Below the pieces are notes generated by a model. It was not told the origin of the DNA and did no database searches. It saw nothing but the letters and a program-made list of their open reading frames with translations. The position numbers and the translations under genes were made by a program. Below, piece after piece: positions 43,922-47,893 of a DNA stretch of 47,893 bases. The stretch lies in assembly GCA_016937975.1 (NCBI GenBank), contig JAFGVN010000134.1, positions 1 to 47,893 of the forward strand, written 5' to 3'. The first letter of the stretch is position 1. The number at the start of each line of letters is the position of its first letter. Source of the DNA: Clostridia bacterium (GTDB taxonomy: Bacteria > Bacillota > Clostridia > Peptostreptococcales > Acidaminobacteraceae).

Positions 43922-44029
43922 GGTAAAAAAAAATCACACGCAGAGATGACAGAGAACTCGAGTGCTCGTAATGAGTGGGTTTAAGGATGAATTTTTGCGG
44001 AGGAAACTAACAAATCAAGGAGGACAATC
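43922..44029 (+). promoter_or_regulatory. Structured 5' leader of rpsB (candidate S2 autoregulatory site)
   Basis: A leader of about 108 bases that begins near a run of nine A bases (43925-43933). Pairing is possible between CGCA (43939-43942) and TGCG (43996-43999), AACTC (43955-43959) and GGGTT (43977-43981, one G-U), and CTC (43965-43967) with GAG (43973-43975). The form fits ribosomal protein leaders, but I cannot confirm a known family. Confidence 0.45.
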
Positions 44030-44743
44030 ATGTCAGTAATTTCAATGAAAGACTTATTGGAAGCTGGTGTACACTTTGGACACCAAACAAGAAGATGGAA
44101 CCCTAAAATGGCTCCTTACATCTTCACAGAAAGAAACGGTATCTACATTATCGATTTACAACAAACTGTAAATTTAGTTGATGATGCTTATGCAGCTGTT
44201 AAAGAAGCAGTTGAAGGTGGCGGTCACGTATTATTCGTAGGTACTAAAAAACAAGCTCAAGAAGCTATTAAGCAAGAAGCGTTAAGATCAAGTATGTACT
44301 ATGTTAACCAAAGATGGTTAGGTGGTATGTTAACAAACTACAAAACAATCAAGAAGCGTATCAACTTATTAGCTGAGTTAGAAAAAATGGAAGAAAATGG
44401 TACTTTTGAAGTATTACCTAAAAAAGAAGTTATCCAACTTAAGCTTAAAAAAGAAAGATTAGAAAAATTCTTAGGCGGTATTAAGAATATGCCTGGTTTA
44501 CCAAGTATCTTATTCGTAGTTGACCCTAAGAAAGAAAAAAATGCAATTGCAGAAGCTAAGTTGTTAAATATCCCTGTAATTGGTATCGTGGATACTAACT
44601 GTGATCCAGATGATATTGATTATGTAATTCCTGGTAACGATGATGCAATCAGAGCTGTAAAATTAATTACAAGCAAAATGGCTGATGCTGTTGCTGAAGG
44701 TAGACAAGGTGAAGAGATTGCTGAAGTAGTAACTGAAGCATAG
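44030..44743 (+). CDS. rpsB: 30S ribosomal protein S2
   Basis: S2 is a late-assembling 30S protein; 237 aa, full length. Signature blocks: [53 protein letters not shown] and [22 protein letters not shown] precedes the start. It has its own strong promoter and a structured leader. tsf follows after 22 bases, the standard rpsB-tsf pair. Preferred-codon usage is typical of high expression. Confidence 0.98.
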   Translation: MSVISMKDLLEAGVHFGHQTRRWNPKMAPYIFTERNGIYIIDLQQTVNLVDDAYAAVKEAVEGGGHVLFVGTKKQAQEAIKQEALRSSMYYVNQRWLGGMLTNYKTIKKRINLLAELEKMEENGTFEVLPKKEVIQLKLKKERLEKFLGGIKNMPGLPSILFVVDPKKEKNAIAEAKLLNIPVIGIVDTNCDPDDIDYVIPGNDDAIRAVKLITSKMADAVAEGRQGEEIAEVVTEA

Positions 44744-44765
44744 GAACATATAAGGAGAGATAAAA

Positions 44766-45665
44766 ATGGCAATTACAGCTGCAATGGTAAAAGAATTAAG
44801 AGAAAGAACTGGCGCAGGCATGATGGACTGTAAAAAAGTTCTTGTTGAAGTAAATGGCGACATGGACGCTGCAGTAAAATTAATGAGAGAAAAAGGTATG
44901 GCTAAAGCTGCTAAGAAAGCAGGTAGAGTTGCTGCTGAAGGTCTTGTTAAAACTGTAGTTGACGGTACTAAAGCTGCTATCGTTGAAGTAAACAGTGAGA
45001 CTGATTTCGTTTCTAAAAACGAATCTTTCGTAGCTTTTGTTGAAAACGTAGCTAAACATGCTATTCAATCAGGTGCTGAAGATATTGAAGCATTCTTAAA
45101 TGAACCATGGTTCTTAGATACAGAAAAAACTGTAGAAACAGTTCAAAAAGAGCACATTGCTACAATCGGTGAAAACTTAAGCATCAGAAGATTCAAAGTT
45201 TTAAACATCGGTGAAAATGCTATTGCTGAATATATCCATGGTGGTGGAAAAATTGGTGTTTTAGTTGAAATCGCTGGTGCACAAGGTGAAGAAGTAATAG
45301 AAGCTGGTAGAAATATTGCTATGCAAGTTGCTGCTACTAACCCTAAATATGTTTCTAGAGATGATGTTGATCAAGAATTTATTGATGCTGAAACTGAAAT
45401 CTTAACGACTCAAGCATTAAATGAAGGTAAACCTGCTGATATCGTTGAAAAAATGATTAAAGGTAGAGTTCAAAAATTACTTAAAGAAGTATGCTTGTTA
45501 GATCAACCATATGTTAAGGATGATGAAATGACTGTAGCTAACTACTTAAAATCAGTAGCTCCAGCAGCTAAAATCGTTAACGTTGTAAGATATGAAACAG
45601 GTGAAGGCATCGAGAAAGCTGAAGAGAACTTCGCTGAAGAAGTTGCTAAGCAAATTAATGGCTAA
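44766..45665 (+). CDS. tsf: Translation elongation factor Ts
   Basis: The guanine-nucleotide exchange factor for EF-Tu; 299 aa. The N-terminal UBA-like domain has MVKELRERTGAGMMDCKKVL. The core has IVEVNSETDFVSKNESF, the EF-Tu contact region. VLVEIAGAQGEEVIEAGRN and the C-terminal LLDQPYVKDDEMTVANYL complete the family pattern. A strong hairpin terminator follows the stop, ending the rpsB-tsf unit. Confidence 0.98.
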   Translation: MAITAAMVKELRERTGAGMMDCKKVLVEVNGDMDAAVKLMREKGMAKAAKKAGRVAAEGLVKTVVDGTKAAIVEVNSETDFVSKNESFVAFVENVAKHAIQSGAEDIEAFLNEPWFLDTEKTVETVQKEHIATIGENLSIRRFKVLNIGENAIAEYIHGGGKIGVLVEIAGAQGEEVIEAGRNIAMQVAATNPKYVSRDDVDQEFIDAETEILTTQALNEGKPADIVEKMIKGRVQKLLKEVCLLDQPYVKDDEMTVANYLKSVAPAAKIVNVVRYETGEGIEKAEENFAEEVAKQING

Positions 45666-45672
45666 TTGAATA

Positions 45673-45704
45673 AAAGAACACTTCGTGAAGTGTTCTTTTT
45701 TTTT
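45673..45704 (+). terminator. Intrinsic terminator after tsf
   Basis: A 10-bp stem, AAGAACACTT / AAGTGTTCTT, with loop CGTG, followed by a long T-run, 8 bases after the tsf stop. Confidence 0.95.
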
Positions 45705-45713
45705 GAGAAATTA

Positions 45714-45743
45714 TTCAGCAATTAGCTGATTATATGATAAAAT
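45714..45743 (+). promoter_or_regulatory. Promoter candidate for pyrH-frr
   Basis: TAAAAT (45738-45743) preceded by TGA forms an extended -10. The -35 position is poor (TCAGCA, 3 of 6) and lies in a 5-bp inverted repeat, TCAGC / GCTGA (45715-45729). It lies between the tsf terminator and pyrH. Confidence 0.45.
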
Positions 45744-45818
45744 GAATAAGAAGCTTGAAAACAAAAAAAAGGAAATTTTTAAGTTTTGTAGAATTAATAT
45801 TTGAATGGAGGAAGCATT

Positions 45819-46523
45819 TTGGAACCGAAGTACAAGAGAGTAATACTTAAGTTAAGCGGTGAGGCTTTAGGTGGTTCAAAGGGAACTGGTATAGATGAAA
45901 ATATCGTTTCTGAAGTGACAGATCAAATTAAAACATTGTCTGAAGCGGGTGTTGAAGTTGCTGTTGTAATTGGTGGTGGCAATTTCTGGCGCGGAAGAAC
46001 ATCAGAAAAGATGGATAGAAGTACTGCAGATTACATGGGTATGATGGCTACAGTGATCAATGCTTTAGCATTACAAGATTCCTTGGAACAGAAGAATCTA
46101 AAAACGCGTGTTATGAGTGCTATTGAAATGAGACAAATCGCAGAGCCTTATATCAAAAGACGTGCTGTACGTCATTTGGAAAAAGGTCGTGTTGTTATTT
46201 TCGCTGCTGGTATTGGTAATCCGTTCTTCTCAACAGATACAACCGCTGCACTGAGAGCAGCTGAAATTGAAGCTGAAGTGATTTTATTAGCTAAAAAAGT
46301 TGATGGTGTATATGATAGCGATCCAAATGTTAATCCTAATGCAAAAAAATATAGTGAATTAACACATGATGAAGTTATAAACCAAAAGTTAGGTGTTATG
46401 GATACAACTGCAGCTGCTTTATGTGTTGAAAACTCAATTCCAATTTTAGTTTTTGGGTTAGACGATCCCAAAAATATTATTAGAGCTTGTGAAGGCCAAA
46501 ACATAGGTACAATTATTCAATAG
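45819..46523 (+). CDS. pyrH: UMP kinase
   Basis: Phosphorylates UMP to UDP for pyrimidine nucleotide synthesis; an amino-acid-kinase-fold enzyme of 234 aa. Motifs: [44 protein letters not shown], and [19 protein letters not shown] propose a TTG start at 45819, 7 bases after GGAGG, giving [16 protein letters not shown]. The TTG at 45801 lies upstream of the ribosome site. frr follows after 9 bases, so the two are cotranscribed. Confidence 0.97.
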   Translation: MEPKYKRVILKLSGEALGGSKGTGIDENIVSEVTDQIKTLSEAGVEVAVVIGGGNFWRGRTSEKMDRSTADYMGMMATVINALALQDSLEQKNLKTRVMSAIEMRQIAEPYIKRRAVRHLEKGRVVIFAAGIGNPFFSTDTTAALRAAEIEAEVILLAKKVDGVYDSDPNVNPNAKKYSELTHDEVINQKLGVMDTTAAALCVENSIPILVFGLDDPKNIIRACEGQNIGTIIQ

Positions 46524-46532
46524 GAGGAAATT

Positions 46533-47090
46533 ATGGTTAAAACTGTTATGAATGAATTAAATACTAAAATGGCGAGAACCATTGAAGTGCTTAAAGAGGA
46601 ATTAAATACGATTCGTGCTGGTAAAGCAAATCCAAAAATCTTAGACAAAATATCTGTTGAATATTATGGTGTATCAACACCTTTAAATCAAGTAGCGAGT
46701 ATTTCAGTGCCTGAACCTCGAATGATCGTGATCCAACCCTATGATTCTTCTTTGATTTCTGAAATAGAAAAAATGATTATGGTTTCAGATTTAGGATTAA
46801 ATCCATCAAATGATGGTAAGTTAATTCGTCTTGCTATTCCAATGTTAACAGAAGAGAGAAGAAAAGATTTAACAAAGGTAGCTAAGAAAGCTGGCGAGAA
46901 TTCAAAAATTGCCATTAGAAATGAAAGACGTCATGCTATAGATCAACTAAAAAAACTTCATAAAGATGGTGATTTAACTGAAGATGATATCAAGAAAGCT
47001 GAAAAAGATGTACAAGATGCTATTGATAAGCAAATAAAAGCGATTGATGAAGTAATTGCTGCTAAGGAGAAGGATATCTTAGCTGTATAA
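46533..47090 (+). CDS. frr: Ribosome recycling factor
   Basis: Works with EF-G to split post-termination ribosomes; 185 aa, standard length. Features: VLKEELNTIRAGKANPKILD, VEYYGVSTPLNQVASISVPE, IVIQPYDSSLISEIEKMI and the helical tail ERRKDLTKVAKKAGENSKIA. AGGAGG precedes the start. A terminator follows immediately, ending the pyrH-frr unit. Confidence 0.98.
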   Translation: MVKTVMNELNTKMARTIEVLKEELNTIRAGKANPKILDKISVEYYGVSTPLNQVASISVPEPRMIVIQPYDSSLISEIEKMIMVSDLGLNPSNDGKLIRLAIPMLTEERRKDLTKVAKKAGENSKIAIRNERRHAIDQLKKLHKDGDLTEDDIKKAEKDVQDAIDKQIKAIDEVIAAKEKDILAV

Positions 47091-47092
47091 CA

Positions 47093-47122
47093 AATAACCT
47101 CGGTTTTCCGAGGTTTATTTTC
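47093..47122 (+). terminator. Intrinsic terminator after frr
   Basis: AAATAACCTCGG, loop TTTT, CCGAGGTTTATTT: a stem with one bulged T, followed by TCTTAT. It starts 3 bases after the frr stop. Confidence 0.9.
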
Positions 47123-47174
47123 TTATATTTATGTTGTATTTACGTTGTAAATTGAATGATGACTGGAGTTAATA

Positions 47175-47893
47175 ATGTTCAAAAGACGTATAAAAAAGAG
47201 TAATGATATTGACATAGAAAATTTGGTGATTCCTAATCATATTGCCATTATCATGGATGGTAATGGTAGATGGGCTAAAAAAAGAAATATGCCTAGAAAT
47301 TTAGGCCACAAGGCTGGTGTTGAAAAGGTAAAATCCATTACAAAAGCTTGTTCCAAATTAGGTGTGAAATATCTTACTTTGTACGCATTTTCTACTGAAA
47401 ATTGGAAAAGGTCAGAAGTGGAAGTTAATGGCTTAATGGATTTGTTAGTGTTTTTCTTGAAAAACGAATTAAAAGAAATGCATGAAAACAATGTATGTAT
47501 TTCCACTATTGGTGATTTAAGCCGCTTGCCTGAGAAACCTAGAATGACAATGCTTGATGCAGTAGAGAAAACAAAAAACAATAATGGCATATATTTAACA
47601 ATTGCACTAAATTATGGTAGTAGAGATGAAATTACAAGAGGTTTTACATCTATAGCTGAGAAAATAAAGTCTGGTGAACTTGAAGTGGATGATATTGATG
47701 AAGCTTTAATTTCTCAACACCTTGATACGAATTTTATGCCAGATCCAGATCTATTGATACGCACTAGCGGTGAAATACGATTAAGCAATTACCTTTTATG
47801 GCAGCTTGCTTATACGGAGTTTTACTTTTGTGATACTTTTTGGCCAGATTTTGACGAAAAAGCACTTATAGAGAGTATCCAAGCTTACACGAA
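47175..47893 (+). CDS. uppS: Isoprenyl transferase UppS (3' end cut off by the window)
   Basis: Undecaprenyl diphosphate synthase, which makes the lipid carrier for cell-wall precursors. 239 codons are present and the frame stays open to the window end. Motifs: IPNHIAIIMDGNGRWAKKR (catalytic Asp in MDGNGRW), YLTLYAFSTENWKRS, LTIALNYGSRDEI, LLIRTSGEIRLSNYLLWQ, and FWPDF near the end. Most of the protein is here; about 10-20 residues are missing. ATG 47175 follows GGAG. A ~15-residue N-terminal extension precedes the core. The pyrH-frr-uppS order is typical of Firmicutes. Confidence 0.95.
   Translation, partial: MFKRRIKKSNDIDIENLVIPNHIAIIMDGNGRWAKKRNMPRNLGHKAGVEKVKSITKACSKLGVKYLTLYAFSTENWKRSEVEVNGLMDLLVFFLKNELKEMHENNVCISTIGDLSRLPEKPRMTMLDAVEKTKNNNGIYLTIALNYGSRDEITRGFTSIAEKIKSGELEVDDIDEALISQHLDTNFMPDPDLLIRTSGEIRLSNYLLWQLAYTEFYFCDTFWPDFDEKALIESIQAYT

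Overview
This AT-rich window looks like chromosomal DNA from a motile, anaerobe-type low-G+C Firmicute of class Clostridia. The gene order matches the Bacillus/Clostridium chromosome: rimM-trmD-rplS, rbgA-rnhB-ylqG-ylqH, dprA-topA-codY, the fla/che operon, then rpsB-tsf-pyrH-frr-uppS. Shine-Dalgarno sites are strong (AGGAGG type). The genus is not determined; Fusibacter- or Acidaminobacter-like lineages are a guess. All convincing genes are on the + strand, and no gap between genes exceeds about 220 bases. I found no tRNA, rRNA, insertion sequence, prophage or CRISPR array.

Layout. (1) 108-3513: a membrane protein with degenerate GGDEF and HD-GYP domains, coupled to rimM and trmD, then rplS with its own promoter and a probable L19 leader. 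(2) 3652-8369: rbgA, rnhB, a FliK-like protein, a stand-alone FlhB C-terminal domain, a small membrane protein, and dprA. (3) 8370-11450: a promoter-rich spacer, then topA and codY. (4) 11671-43872: a nearly unbroken fla/che operon of about 32 kb: flgB, flgC, fliE, fliF, fliG, fliH, fliI, fliJ, a ylxF/MgtE_N-like gene, fliK, flgD, a Flg_new gene, flgE, flbD(swrD), motA, motB, fliL, fliM, fliY, cheY, fliO, fliP, fliQ, fliR, flhB, flhA, flhF, flhG, a PilZ protein gene, cheB, cheA, cheW, cheC, cheD, sigD, fapA, a small Lys-rich gene and a swrB-like gene. (5) 44030 to the end: rpsB-tsf, pyrH-frr and a truncated uppS.

How the genes work together. The large operon encodes the basal body, C-ring, export gate and ATPase, hook, stator, a B. 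subtilis-type chemotaxis core (FliY, CheC and CheD; no CheZ seen) and the flagellar sigma factor. The PilZ protein and the HD-GYP-like protein suggest cyclic-di-GMP input. The most interesting regulatory feature is a pair of CodY-box candidates flanking codY. One lies upstream of topA-codY, with two motifs overlapping by 6 bases. The other lies between codY and the extended -10 promoter of the fla/che operon. Together they suggest nutrient control of both codY and motility. Most of the window is canonical. The less ordinary items are the regulatory junctions, the FliK-like/FlhB-C-like pair outside the main operon, the degenerate HD-GYP protein, the oversized MgtE_N-like protein and the poorly characterised genes at the operon's end.
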